A stretch of 64,000 nt of DNA from Artemisia argyi (taxonomy: Eukaryota > Streptophyta > Magnoliopsida > Asterales > Asteraceae). The notes below the pieces were generated by a model. It searched no databases. It worked only from the letters and a program-made list of their open reading frames with translations, and was not told the DNA's origin. The position numbers and the translations under genes are program-made. Below are positions 11,823-22,616 of this stretch, one piece after another (position 1 is the first letter of the stretch; each line of letters starts with the position of its first letter). The stretch covers positions 82,593,472 through 82,657,471 of the forward strand of contig CM060707.1 in the NCBI GenBank assembly GCA_030686995.1, in the 5' to 3' direction.

Positions 11823-12258
11823 TGTTGAAAATAAGACCTTGATAGATCTTCTTGAGCACTCTAGAATCGTTAGTTATGTTAATGTAATCAATAACACACT
11901 AATAGACAATCTCTGTAACTTGTATTTTTAAAGCGGAAACAAACACAAGTTTAATACTAAGAACTTTTGATCCTCTATGGATCTTTTAATAACTATGAAA
12001 AGTGTTTTCTAAAACGTTATTCAATACATAATCGTGTGTTCCTTTTATACACAAGGAACCCTAAACCGTTTCCCAAGAAACGTATATTCCTAAATAAACT
12101 CATGCATATCCAAACTATAATACATAAAATACGGAAATACTATATCCGCAGAAACTAATAATGCTGAAACTAGACTTCAGCAGATACACTGCTTCAGCAG
12201 GAACCAGCTCTTCAGCAGTAACCTTCAGCAGAATTCTTACCTAGCAGAATTCCCAACA
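11823..12258 (-). repeat. 5' LTR of element A (436 bp)
   Basis: In element sense it starts TGTTGGG and ends CAACA, with the primer-binding site next to it. It contains a TATA box (TATAAAAG, minus strand, 12042..12049) and a cluster of CTGCTGAAG-type repeats (12170..12250). The partner LTR is outside the window, so age cannot be estimated. Confidence 0.9.
12042..12049 (-). promoter_or_regulatory. TATA box in LTR of element A
   Basis: The minus strand reads TATAAAAG about 210 bp into the LTR, a normal distance for an LTR promoter that drives the genomic RNA. Confidence 0.7.
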
Positions 12259-12263
12259 TCGTC

Positions 12264-12944
12264 GGAATCATAGTAAACAAAATTTTTGTAAGGATTAGAC
12301 GCTCTCTCTTCAGCAAGTAATTCTGCAATAGACTTCTCACGAGGCTCGGGAGTTTGAGTTTAACGATTAGCCACCAACTCTTTTAACTTCTCGATCATGG
12401 ATTTAATTTCAAAAATATTATTAGTAAAATCGGAAGTTTGTGGGGGTTGGTTAAAACCATGAGAATCATAACATGGATTCGGCTCATAATAAAAAATTTC
12501 AAACGATCCCCCACAATTTTCAAAATTCGATGAACTTTGGAACGAGTTATCATTGTAATTTAGTACTTGCTCATAAAAGTTTTGAAAAGGAAGATTGAAA
12601 TCATTTTGAGGATAATTATCAAAACTCGTATCACAAGCGTAAGACGTTTCAGCACTCGGGGCATAACATATACAATTCATGTATCCACATTGATTACAAA
12701 AGCATTGCCCACACGGTAATCCTTCGTCGGATGGATTTCCACAATTAAAACAAGTGAACGGAGACGGCGGTGGTGTTGGATAGTAATCGGGAACGTTTTG
12801 AAAGATTGTGTTTCGAACATACTCGGGAGTATTACAAAACAAACAAACTCCATCATGAATATCGCTACCACATTGTTTGCACGTACACCAAACACATGAA
12901 CCTTCAAAGAACGGTTCTCCACATTTAAAACACATCGGATCCAT
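12264..12944 (-). pseudogene. E1 5' ORF: cysteine-pair zinc-ribbon-like protein, interrupted
   Basis: The ORF opens at 12944 and reaches an in-frame stop at 12360 (194 codons). The same frame continues to the element A insertion at 12258/12264 with a SIAELLAEE segment that matches SMEELLAEE in the ORF of element D. The N-terminal 95 residues hold about eight CxxC-type pairs (residues 5/8, 17/20, 22/25, 34/37, 65/68, 78/81, 83/86, 91/93), suggesting zinc ribbons. The middle is Asn/Phe/Tyr-rich. Function is unknown. A nucleic-acid-binding Gag-like role is inferred from position right after the leader. It is truncated by both the stop and the insertion. Confidence 0.65.
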
Positions 12945-13503
12945 AAGAATTATCTGTTTAGAGGGTTAAAGAAGAAGAATCAAATGATAAGAAGATAAGA
13001 AGCTTATTTTTGGTTTTTAATTATTGAAAAAGAAAATCAAAGTAGAAAAGGAAAATCTTTTTGTATTTTTATTTTTGAAAAACAAAATTCAAAAACTTAA
13101 AACTTTTTATTCTCTTTTGTTTTTTTAAACGTACGTTAATCGTAACCGTTTCCTTTAAATCTACTCGCGACGGAACGGGAGAGAAGAATGGATCTCTCTT
13201 CAGCTTGCAATTTAATGTCAAAGCTTCCGTATTTCTCGCTTATTCGGTTGTAGAATTTAAGTAATCCGATTACCAACTAATTTCACGCGTACTTATGTCG
13301 TTAAGCTTATTTGGTTTACAACGCCCACCCTTCAACGGGAGAGTCGAGGCTCTAACTTTATTATTTTTTTGGTATTTTTGAAAACACTTTAGGAAAAGTG
13401 TTTTTGATTTTTCAATTTTTTTTTGTTTTTATAGAAAATATATACAAGGAATGTTTTCAAAACACAATTTCGAAAAACGAAAATCAAAAATTCACTTCAA
13501 CCT
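12945..13503 (-). other. Leader of gypsy element E1
   Basis: Non-coding, A/T-rich. It is similar to the leader of E2 (40680..41235), including a shared block near CGGGAGAGAAGA and TGGATCTCTCTTC. It lies between the primer-binding site and the first ORF. Confidence 0.7.
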
Positions 13504-13521
13504 TCCCCGGCAGTGGCGCCA
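13504..13521 (-). other. Primer-binding site of E1
   Basis: The minus strand reads TGGCGCCACTGCCGGGGA, the type used by Tat/Athila-like Ty3/gypsy elements. It lies two bases from the LTR end at 13524. Confidence 0.85.
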
Positions 13522-13523
13522 TT

Positions 13524-15900
13524 TGATTTAGTCGTTTTATAGTATAGGTTTGTTTTTTCCGAAGAAATGCTTAGGAAAGTATTTCCCCGGGTCGTGTCCC
13601 AACGAAGGTGTGAATGGAATTCTTAATTCCCGATTCGTGAAACGTGTCGTGAAAGTGGTAAAAAGTGATTTGAATGGGATTATACTAATGAATAAGTAAA
13701 TGAAGCACAAATAATCACTTAGGCACGTAATTCAAATAAGGAAACTAAAAATGTAACGTAGAATTGAAAACGTAAGCTTAAACGTAAATAAAACGTTAAC
13801 GTACGAAATAAAACACGAATTTTGAGCTACACTACTCCTACGGATTTGAAATTAATTTTGAAAAGTTAAAAATGATAAAAGAAAATTTTGAGAAAAAGAA
13901 AAATATTTTTTTGACTTTTTATTTATTTTTTATGAATTAAAAACTATTTAATCTAATTAAAAATTAAAAGAAAATGCAAATAAGGTGAGAAAAATGAAAA
14001 TTAAATTTTGAAAATTATAAAATAACTAAAAAGTAATTTTAAAACTAAAAACTAATTTTTTTGGCTTTTTGTGCAATTTTGGGGAATTAAAAACTATTAA
14101 ATCTAATTAAAAATTCAAATTAAATTCAAAATAAATAGGAAAAATGCAAATTTAATTTATAAAATTCTAAAATAAATGAAAATGAATTTCTAAAATATTT
14201 TTGGATTTTTCTTGGCTTTTTCTGATTTTTTTGGAATTTTTTAGTAAAATAAATGTATTTAAAGTTGAATAAAAATGAAAATAAAATAAGAAAAATAGTA
14301 AATAGACTCAGAAAAATTTGAAAATATTACAGAAAATCTAAAATATTAAAATAAACTTGGGAAACAATTTTGAAAAGAAAATAATTCAGAAAAGTGCTTA
14401 TTAGCTGAAATCTGTTTATTTGAAATGCTTATTTGTAAGCAAACTTTGACTAGGTTGACCCCAACTTTGACCAAGTGATTATTAGACTAAAATAAGTTCA
14501 AAGATACTGATATAAGGCCAGAATGATCACAGCGTCATAGGTAAGGGCACAAACAGATGGTATAAGCACTAATTTGATAAGCAGTTGAGCACCAAATAAG
14601 CCACAGCAGTGAAATGCAATCAAATAAACTACTACAGGTCCTAAGAAACTTAAATGAATAACAAAATCACAAGATCCAAGCACAAATTCCCAAGAGCAGG
14701 CTTAATATGAAAAACAGATTCTATGTTCTACTAACACAACTTATAGCTTATTTCTAATGCTCCAATAAGCTCTTAAAGTAAGACCTCAGGGGGGCAAAAC
14801 CAAGCCTATACTACTGAGAACTAATAAAACCACTGAGTTTAAAATTCTAAGCCAAATTTGACCACTGAATGGACCTGAGATCAGGTCTGTTTAGACAGAT
14901 TTTAGTACTAATTTGACTTTTATTTTGCACACTAGGTTTGACTCAAATGAGATTCTAATGATCAATACTTATTATAACTATAAAATCAAACTTGTTTAAA
15001 ACCTACTTAGCCTAAATGCTACTATATTTAATCTACTCCTAACATTGCAGCTACTTACGACAACTAATAAGCTTGAAATTGAACTATCAAATGAATTTTG
15101 ACTTCTGCTACATAATCTATGATTTTATGAACCTACTATACCTATATGAGCCTAAACTAAAATGTTGGAACAGTATTATCAGTAAGAAAGCCAGTGACCA
15201 CAGGTTTAAAGCCTGATCCAAACACCCCTGAACTAAGACAGATGTGAACAAATTGCCAAACAACTGAATTCAAAACAATCCTACCCTCAAACTCTGATCA
15301 AATACTGATGCAATAAATCAAACTCAACACAGTAAACCAAGAACAAACAATAACACAGATGCACAGATCCAAGACAATGACAGATATAGAAACAGTTCCT
15401 AAGTAAACTAACCTACTAATGCTAAACACTAATAATCTTCAAGCAATAATAAAAGAAATCAAATTCAATAGAACAGTAACAAACAGCAAACCAAAGATCT
15501 ATACTAGCAAATTGAATTTGAAGGAATTAAAAGAAAACTCACTGTTTCATCCCAATCACGCTTTTATTGTAATCAATGATTATGACCCTTGGATTGAATG
15601 ATATGACATCCTTGATCCTGCGTATATGTGCTCATTGGACCACGTGTCCCTCTGACATTCCCTGACTCATTCTAGAAGCTCCAATCATGGGTAATTATTA
15701 CTGACAAGGGGTAATTTTTGGGGATAGGGTGTTAGGGTTCTATAAACAGTGATTTTCTGGGTGATTTTGGGGGTAAAAAGGGTGGAGTGTTTTTATTATA
15801 TGTTTGGGGTTGACCAGTGTAAAAAGTGGGTTTGACCGGGTAACATTTGGGTGGAGTGGTGGTGGATCGGGTAGTGAAAAGAGATGGGGTGATGGGTTGG
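13524..15900 (-). repeat. 5' LTR of E1, left portion (split by element C)
   Basis: It starts TGATTTAG beside the primer-binding site. It is A/T-rich with no genes. It stops at 15900, where element C inserted (GTTGG at 15896..15900 repeated at 39010..39014), and resumes at 39015. The two parts total about 3.0 kb. The short ORFs in it (for example 14498..14683) look like chance frames. Confidence 0.85.
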
Positions 15901-16252
15901 TGTAGAATACTAACTATGTTGGAAACATGATTTCACTAGGGATTTGTGTGGCGTTGGTGAAGTGAGGAGGAGAGGAAGAGAGGAACCTTGAGAGAAAAAT
16001 GAAATATTAGATTGAGATTAAGTGAAGGTCCAACCCTCTCCACATGTGGAGAGGGGTATTTATACTTACAACTTAAACGCCCACACCCGGGCTGTGGATT
16101 AGGCATACAATGGGTGAAGACCCGTCCTTCTTCCACGGTGCTACTTAAACTAATAATAATTAACTAATAAATAAACTAACTACGAACTAACTTAATGATA
16201 TTACAATCATTAGGTGACCGAGACTTTTACAGGAATATTTGTATTCCTAACA
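15901..16252 (-). repeat. 3' LTR of element C
   Basis: In element sense it starts TGTTAGGAATAC and ends ATTCTACA. It matches 38678..39009. A TATA box (16057..16064, minus) abuts a perfect 22-bp palindrome (16034..16055) centred on CACATGTG. A purine tract lies just outside at 16255..16265. Confidence 0.93.
16034..16064 (-). promoter_or_regulatory. LTR promoter of element C: TATA box plus 22-bp palindrome
   Basis: TATAAATA on the minus strand (16057..16064) is followed by a perfect palindrome (16034..16055) with arms CCCTCTCCACA and TGTGGAGAGGG. The same unit is intact in the other LTR (palindrome 38811..38832, TATA 38834..38841). The palindrome would sit at or just after the transcription start and could act as a bHLH/G-box-like site or a 5' RNA hairpin. 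Confidence 0.6.
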
Positions 16253-19198
16253 ATCTCCCCCTAAGTGAGGTCACCTTTGAAATTAAGATCTTTGGTCTTT
16301 AAGCATTTTTTAGTCTTTGTAGCTCGTAGGATCTGATTCTTCACTTTTCTACACACTTTGTACTTCTAGCAAGCGAACTTGTGATTTGAGTTCCTTTGAG
16401 TTGAGTGATCTTTGAGCTTCTTTGAGATCATCAGCCATAGTAAATCTCCAAGCTCATCCATAGTCGTATTGCCTTCATGTGATGTAGTGACTTAAGAACC
16501 ATCATGCTCACACCCTTCTGTATCTGGAGACATTGCATTGGAGTTTGTGGATCAGGAGACTTTATCATCAGAGTTGCGGAAACGTTGTTAGTGGTCTCTC
16601 AACATTTGTTGTAGCAAGTCTCGAATCTTCATTGATAGTATGGATGATGTGTGAGCATGAGGTATGGATAGACCCGATTCAGCTAGAAACTGCAGCCATC
16701 AACGCCATCTTTATATGTGTCCCTGAAATAAAACAGTTAGCAATAAAGATAGAGAATGAATATGGCTTTGTCATTCGTTCTGCGAGGACAGACTACCCTC
16801 CGGTTTTGTGAAAACCGACCTGTGATCAGGTAGAGTCTCTTTTAAAGAAGACTCTCCTTGACAGGAATTTCCAGCTTGTAGTGATGAATTTTCCAAAGAA
16901 CCCACTTTGGAATCTTCATACTTAGCATGTTCTCATACCGAAACGTCTCAAAGCAGACAGCACGATAGAGTGAATTGGTGAATTGATATTCACGGATTGA
17001 TGAGAAATTGATTTATAGAAATCACTCGCGTGTCATATGATAAATATTTTGAGACACGACGAGAGTTTTATACTTTGAATCACATTTCCATCAAAAATAC
17101 TTTTGTTTAAAAGATTTTACACAATCAATGTGCTCAAAAATTAGTTTGTGAGCATATTGAAAGGTTTTTACAAAAGTATCCGTCAATCCATATCTTAGAA
17201 CAAGTTTGATTCAATATTCAATCGCACCATTGTTGCTTTCCAGTTGTCACTTGATCATTGATCCAAGATGCATCTCACATGTCAGCTACCAAGAGCTTGA
17301 GTGATGTTCGCTCTAGAAGGATTTCCATCTTCATTGTGAATATTTTCATATCACTCGGATGTTCTAGCAATACCACAAGGATAATGCGTAGGACTCTAAA
17401 TATTTTATCTTATTTTCCACATTGTGTGAAAAAATAAGCATATTGGAAGTGTGTCCTAACGAGATTTATGGATGATCTCATGGCTCTAGACTCAATAGTG
17501 CGTTTTGATCCGCTCCTGGAGACTGGGGAGGCGTCTCCTGTTTTAGGTATCAACATAGCTCGCAATGAGCGGTCGATACATTGCACAGGGTTCCCCGTGA
17601 GATTGAAACAAGCTCTTTTAAGAGAACTTGAGTGGTTGGGAAGTTTAGTGCAGAGCGTCACTGGGTCCATGACGTCTTGTCTTCAATACCGGTGTTACCT
17701 TGGTAACCGCCAGTAGATTATGAATTGAACCCGGTTTTTGCCCTAAGGTTGAATATATGGAGGGCTATTTCTTTTCACCCTTTCTCATTACATTTCTTTT
17801 TCATTCTTCAACCCCTTCAGTGCTTACCGAGACTTCACCACTAGAACCTTGTTGGGTTTGTTCCAGTCCTAGCTCTAGCTCAGTCTGCACTCTTCCCTTT
17901 CTCACTTTACTCCTTTTTTCAATCATTCCTAAGGACTTCTAATCTATCTAGAGAATTGTCCCTGGGAAGATCCTTCCGGTTCTGGTGGATCATGGGAACT
18001 CATAGCTAACCTTAACCGTCCTTATAACTCCATGCATAAAGATAAATGGTCGGTCTTAGGTATTACTTCCACAAACGCCTTTCGCTACCCCTCAATATGT
18101 GCATCGATATTCGAAAGTGTTTAGCACATATGTGGGAACCTATTATTGAGTACAAAAGATCACTTTTGATTATCAGATTTCATATTTAAATTACATTCTC
18201 TCCCCCGATCAAAAATTTCAAATCTTTCGAGATTTTTTATCTCAATTGATTTAAATAATTTAGAAAAACGTTTTTGGGAGAGAAATGCGGTCAATTTTAA
18301 TATTTTCTGATAAAAAGGAACTTTTTCTTGCTCCCCCTCAAATTGTGAGGGAGGTTATTATGTGTCAGATTTGAAGAGTTTGCAAAAGATTCGAAGTTTT
18401 AACGAAAACTCTTTGAAAATTTACTCATTCTGACACATAACCATCACAAATCGGATTGGTGTTTTTGTACAAAGTGGGGAGTTTTGATGATACATAAAAT
18501 TTTTTGAAAATCATTCTCCCCCTCAATCAATGATGGATGTGTAAAACATAAATATGTTATGTCATTGGTTGAGTGAAAAAATTTATCAAAGATTTAGATT
18601 CAATTTGATTTTCAATCAAAATCTCATGGTACCACCAAGTGTTGCACAAATACTTTCCGGAAAAATCATAGAAGGGAAAGTATTTGGCGATAAAAAGAAG
18701 ACTTCTCTTCTTTATCAAGAAATAATGCACTGAAACGTACATTAGATCGAGGGTGCACGGATGTAAAGTAATCCATGCCCGGATGAACTTCACCCGGTAA
18801 AAGGAACAACCGTCTTTTTAGCGACATGTTTTCCCTATTTAGAAAAACGGGTTGCTATCTGAAGTAATAGCAAACCATAATTTTGTGTCCGGGTTGTAGC
18901 CTGAAATGACTATATGCCATTTTTTTTTTAAGAATGTTTTGAGATACGACATGTTTTTGAAAAGAACTTTATTTGAAACTGAAAAACTCTTGCTCAAGCA
19001 TATGTATGATTCCGTGTCATTATTGAATGACATTTCTAGAAACGTACATAATATTGATTACACAAGAGACATGTCGTGAGAAGAGTATTTTTGTATTTTT
19101 GCAGTTTTTCAGATTTTTATGGGATTTTTGTAATTTTATATTTTTCTATTTTCTTTTTGTGTTAATATTATATACAAAGGATATGTGAAGCAACCCCT
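16253..19198 (-). other. 3' non-coding region of element C with several purine-tract-like motifs
   Basis: About 2.9 kb lie between the pol stop and the 3' LTR without a recognisable gene. GGGGGAG-type purine tracts (minus strand) occur at 16255..16262, 18200..18207, 18331..18339 and 18516..18524. Only the first adjoins the LTR and is the likely functional one. Multiplied polypurine tracts are a described Sirevirus feature. The ORFs at 16533..16811, 17410..17670 and 17468..17716 show no family signature. Confidence 0.6.
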
Positions 19199-19230
19199 TT
19201 ACTCCTCTTGATCTTCCTGAAGACTAATGA
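19199..19230 (-). pseudogene. Last codons of element C pol, cut off by element B
   Basis: Once element B and one copy of GATCC are discounted, the pol frame from 29919 continues here without a shift and stops at 19199..19201, about ten codons on. This shows that B landed near the very end of an RNase H frame. Confidence 0.8.
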
Positions 19231-19235
19231 GATCC

Positions 19236-19948
19236 TGTTGGGAATAAAATGCACAAAGTAAAGAGTCTGCCAGAAGAGCCTGCTAGTGATAGTTAAGCCT
19301 GCCTCCTCATTTTCTGCTGATGTTGAAGATATACTAACAGTACCTTCTGGGTAAGAAGGTACTGCTAGTTAAAGAAGGTCCTGCCAGTATTTACGACAAG
19401 TTGTTATATTTTATTTAGAGATATTTAGTTGTATTATTAGTCTTTGTACAAAGTTATACGTTTAGTAGAAGTAGTACAGAAGACTCAGTAGATATAATGG
19501 AGTGTTTTACCTTGAAAGGTGTAATATTAGGGTAAGATAAGCCTCTATTATATTATATTTAGCAACTTGACCACTTGTACTAAGGGCTCCTTATGCTATA
19601 AAAGGAACCCTTAAGACACCTTCTTAGACACATCTCAGACATCTCTTTTCTTATAGCTTTCATAGCTTTCCTATGCATAACTTCCATCTTTAAACTTTTC
19701 ACGTATCAAAGATTCAAGGTTACACTTGTAATCCTGGTGATAGTTTAGATCACCCGTATTATTTCATCAATAATATTGAATCGTTTTGTGTTATTCTTGT
19801 TGTGCTCATTCTCTTTTACTTACGCACCACATTTGTTCCTTTAGTGTGTTTTAGTAGATTCCGCATGCTAGATCACATCCATTCATAAATATCCCAAACA
19901 CATTACTAAGTTTAACATCCCAAGTGTTTGAACGAATCCCTTACCACA
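19236..19948 (+). repeat. 5' LTR of element B
   Basis: It starts TGTTGGGAATAA and ends TTACCACA. A TATA box (TATAAAAG) is at 19597..19604. It contains GGTACTGCTAGTT and related motifs that recur elsewhere in the element. Confidence 0.95.
19597..19604 (+). promoter_or_regulatory. TATA box in LTR of element B
   Basis: TATAAAAG lies about 360 bp into the LTR, with the same site at 29567..29574 in the other LTR. It would drive genomic RNA synthesis. Confidence 0.7.
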
Positions 19949-19950
19949 AG

Positions 19951-19962
19951 TGGTATCAGAGC
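19951..19962 (+). other. Primer-binding site of element B
   Basis: TGGTATCAGAGC, complementary to initiator tRNA-Met, lies two bases after the LTR. Confidence 0.93.
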
Positions 19963-19999
19963 GAGGCTGATATTTACGACATAAAAGAACAAAGCAAAA

Positions 20000-22597
20000 A
20001 TGGATGTTGAGCAAATTCAAACCAATGTGGCTGCAAAACTTCCATTACTCAAACAGAATGAGTTTGAAATGTGGAGACTGAGGGTTGAACAATACTTCCA
20101 AGTGCAAGACTATGCACTTTGAGAGATTATTGAAGAAGGAAACTCATTTAAGCCAGCAACCACCACCTCCACAGTAAATGATGCACTTGTCACAACTGTG
20201 CAAGTAAACCCAATAACCGCTGAAGAAAGAATTCAAAAGAGAAATGATCTTAAAGCCAGGAGTATGCTTCTCATGTCTATTCCAAATGACCAGCTTCTAG
20301 TCTTTAACAAATACAAGTGTGCTAAAACCCTTTTTCAAGCTATTGTGGCTAGATTTGGTGGTAATGATGCCACCAAGAAAACCCAGAAAACACTTTTAAA
20401 ACAACAGTTTGAAAACTTTTCAGCCACACCAAATGAGTCTTTGGACAGCATGTTCAATAGACTACAAAAGCTTTCTAGTCAGTTAGCCATTCATGAAGTA
20501 ATAATATCTCAAGAAGACTTAAACTCCAAATTTCTTAGAAGTCTACCGTCTGAATGGGCCATGCATGTCATTGTCTGGAAAAACAAACCAGATATTGATT
20601 CCATGAGTCTCAATGATCTTTACAGCAACTTTAAAATAATAGAGCATGAACTAAAGAAGTCTACTAGCTCAAGCTCAGGAAATATGGCATTTATGTCATC
20701 TCATAGTCCTTCCAAGAAAGTTGATGAAGAAGATGGTAGAGAAGAAGGTACTGCCAACACAAATTTTGGTACTGCCAGTACTTCCAGCAGTACCAAAACC
20801 ATTTTAGATGAAACAGTTGGTTGTGCTTTTCTAACATCACAACACAATGGTTCCACATTGACCTTTGAAGATCTTCAAGAGATCAGTGATGATGATCTTG
20901 AAGAAATGGACATAAAATGGCAGCTTTCACTTCTTATCTTGAGGGCTAAGAAATATTTGATGAGGACTGGAAAGAAGATTGTCATCAATGGCAATGAACC
21001 TGCTGGGTATGACAAGTCTAAAGTGGAGTGCTACAACTGCCACATGAAGGGTCACTACTCAAGGGAATGTAGAAGACCAAAGAATCAGGGTGATAAGGGA
21101 AGAGGTTTTGAGAACAAGAACAGGGGAAACAATAAGAACAAGAGCAAAGAAGTGGACATCACTGAAACAAAAGCTATGGTTGCCATTGATGGGCTGGGTT
21201 TTGATTGGAGCTTCATGGGTGAAGAAGAGTCATCCTCAAATGAAATGGCTTTAATGGCTCTCTCCAATCCTGAGGTACAAATTACTAAATGTTCTGCTAC
21301 TTGTGAAGTTTTTAAAGAACTAGAAATCTTAAGAAAACTTTATGATGAACTGAAAGAAGAACAAAGAAAAACCTATCAAGATCTAGTTAATCATAAGTGT
21401 GGTATGTCCAAACTTGAAAAACAGATAATTAACTTTAGAGAAAATGAACTCACCTTTTCTGACACAAAAGCTATTCTTAATAGAGACATATTTCTTAAAG
21501 ATGCTGAAATAAATCTGTTAAGAACTGAGTTTGCTAAAGTGAAACAAGCAAAAGATAATATTCAACTAACTGTTACAACATTAGAAAATGCTTCTGCATG
21601 TACTAAAAGTATAGTTGAAAATCAAATGAACAAGAAAATCAAATCTGGGATTGGATACAAAACATGTCCACTTCCTTACAGAGGAATTCCTTGTCCCCCA
21701 GGTTTAGATCTTGCTGAATCAGGTTTACATGAACTCACAAATAAACTACTAGAAAAGGTAAAACCTGTAGAAAATAGTGAACCTTTTGAGAGTACAAGTA
21801 ATACTTCTCTCTCCAAAGAAAAGGTGCTCACTGATAAGAGCTCAGATGTTACATCTATTGAAGGTTGTACATCTGATGACAGTGGAAAAGAGACTGTTTC
21901 TAAGAAAGGAAACAAAGTAGGGCCAAGCAGTCCTAAAAGTGTAGAAAGTATCACAAAGACTAAGGTTGTTCTAAAAACAGTTGAATGTTGTGCTAAATGT
22001 AATAGCAAACCTAGAGGTAGTCAGAGAAATTGGAACAATCTTAAGTCACATCAACTTGGTGATAACTTTGTTTTGTACAATAAGGCATGCTATTACTGTG
22101 GTAGTTTTAATCATACTTATGCTTATTGTAACAATTGGGTTTCTGGGAGTACATCAAGGTCTAAAACAAGTAAAACAAACCCCAGAAAAGGTTCTGTGAA
22201 ATCTAACACACCAAAAGTCAATCATACTGTTAGAACAAATGAGTCTGTTTACCCAAAATTCACTACTAAGGGTGCAAGAAATACTTTCAAAAATGCACCA
22301 AAAGTTGTGAAAAGTCATATTGAAAGAAATTTTGTGGATAAAACACATGACTGGAGACCAAAACCAAAAGGTCCTGCTAGACCAAATGGTAGACCAATTG
22401 GTACTACCAAATTTGGTACTGTTAACCCAAAAACCACAAAATGTGTCAAAAATGAAAATGCTGTTAAGTCCTCAGCATGTTGGATTTGGAGACCACTCCA
22501 ACCAAATGGTGCATTAACGGTCCTAAAAAGGTTTGATTACATTGATGCATCAGGCAAACCCAAGTCAATCATGGCTTGGGTACCCCAAGGAAACTAA
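20000..22597 (+). pseudogene. Gag of element B with an early in-frame stop
   Basis: The frame begins at ATG 20000, has TGA at 20120..20122 (codon 41, where a Trp codon is expected from the sister ORF in A), and is then open to 22597. It carries the copia Gag N-terminal domain (LRSLPSEWAMHV region near 20550), a CCHC knuckle CYNCHMKGHYSREC at 21029..21070, a coiled-coil stretch (about 21300..21600), and a second knuckle CYYCGSFNHTYAYC at 22088..22129. The later ATG at 20198 could start a shortened Gag. Pol is in the +1 frame. Confidence 0.88.
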
Positions 22598-22616
22598 TAT
22601 GTGTATACATGTGCAG

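Larger units (their letters stand above)
1..12258 (-). mobile_element. Element A: Sirevirus-like Ty1/copia retrotransposon, 3' end outside window
   Basis: Read on the minus strand the order is 5' LTR, primer-binding site, gag, pol (protease, integrase, RT, RNase H), an antisense cassette, and an env-like ORF. The order integrase before RT defines Ty1/copia, and an ORF after RNase H is typical of Sirevirus/SIRE. The 5' LTR ends at 12258 and is flanked by TCGTC (12259..12263). The 3' LTR and second target-site copy lie left of base 1. The element interrupts the 5' ORF of gypsy element E1. All main ORFs carry stops or frameshifts, so it is defective. Confidence 0.9.

Noticed and set aside
17410..17716. 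Opposing ORFs of 80-90 codons in the 3' region of element C
   Set aside because: No recognisable domain, overlapping on both strands, in a region with no other coding signal.
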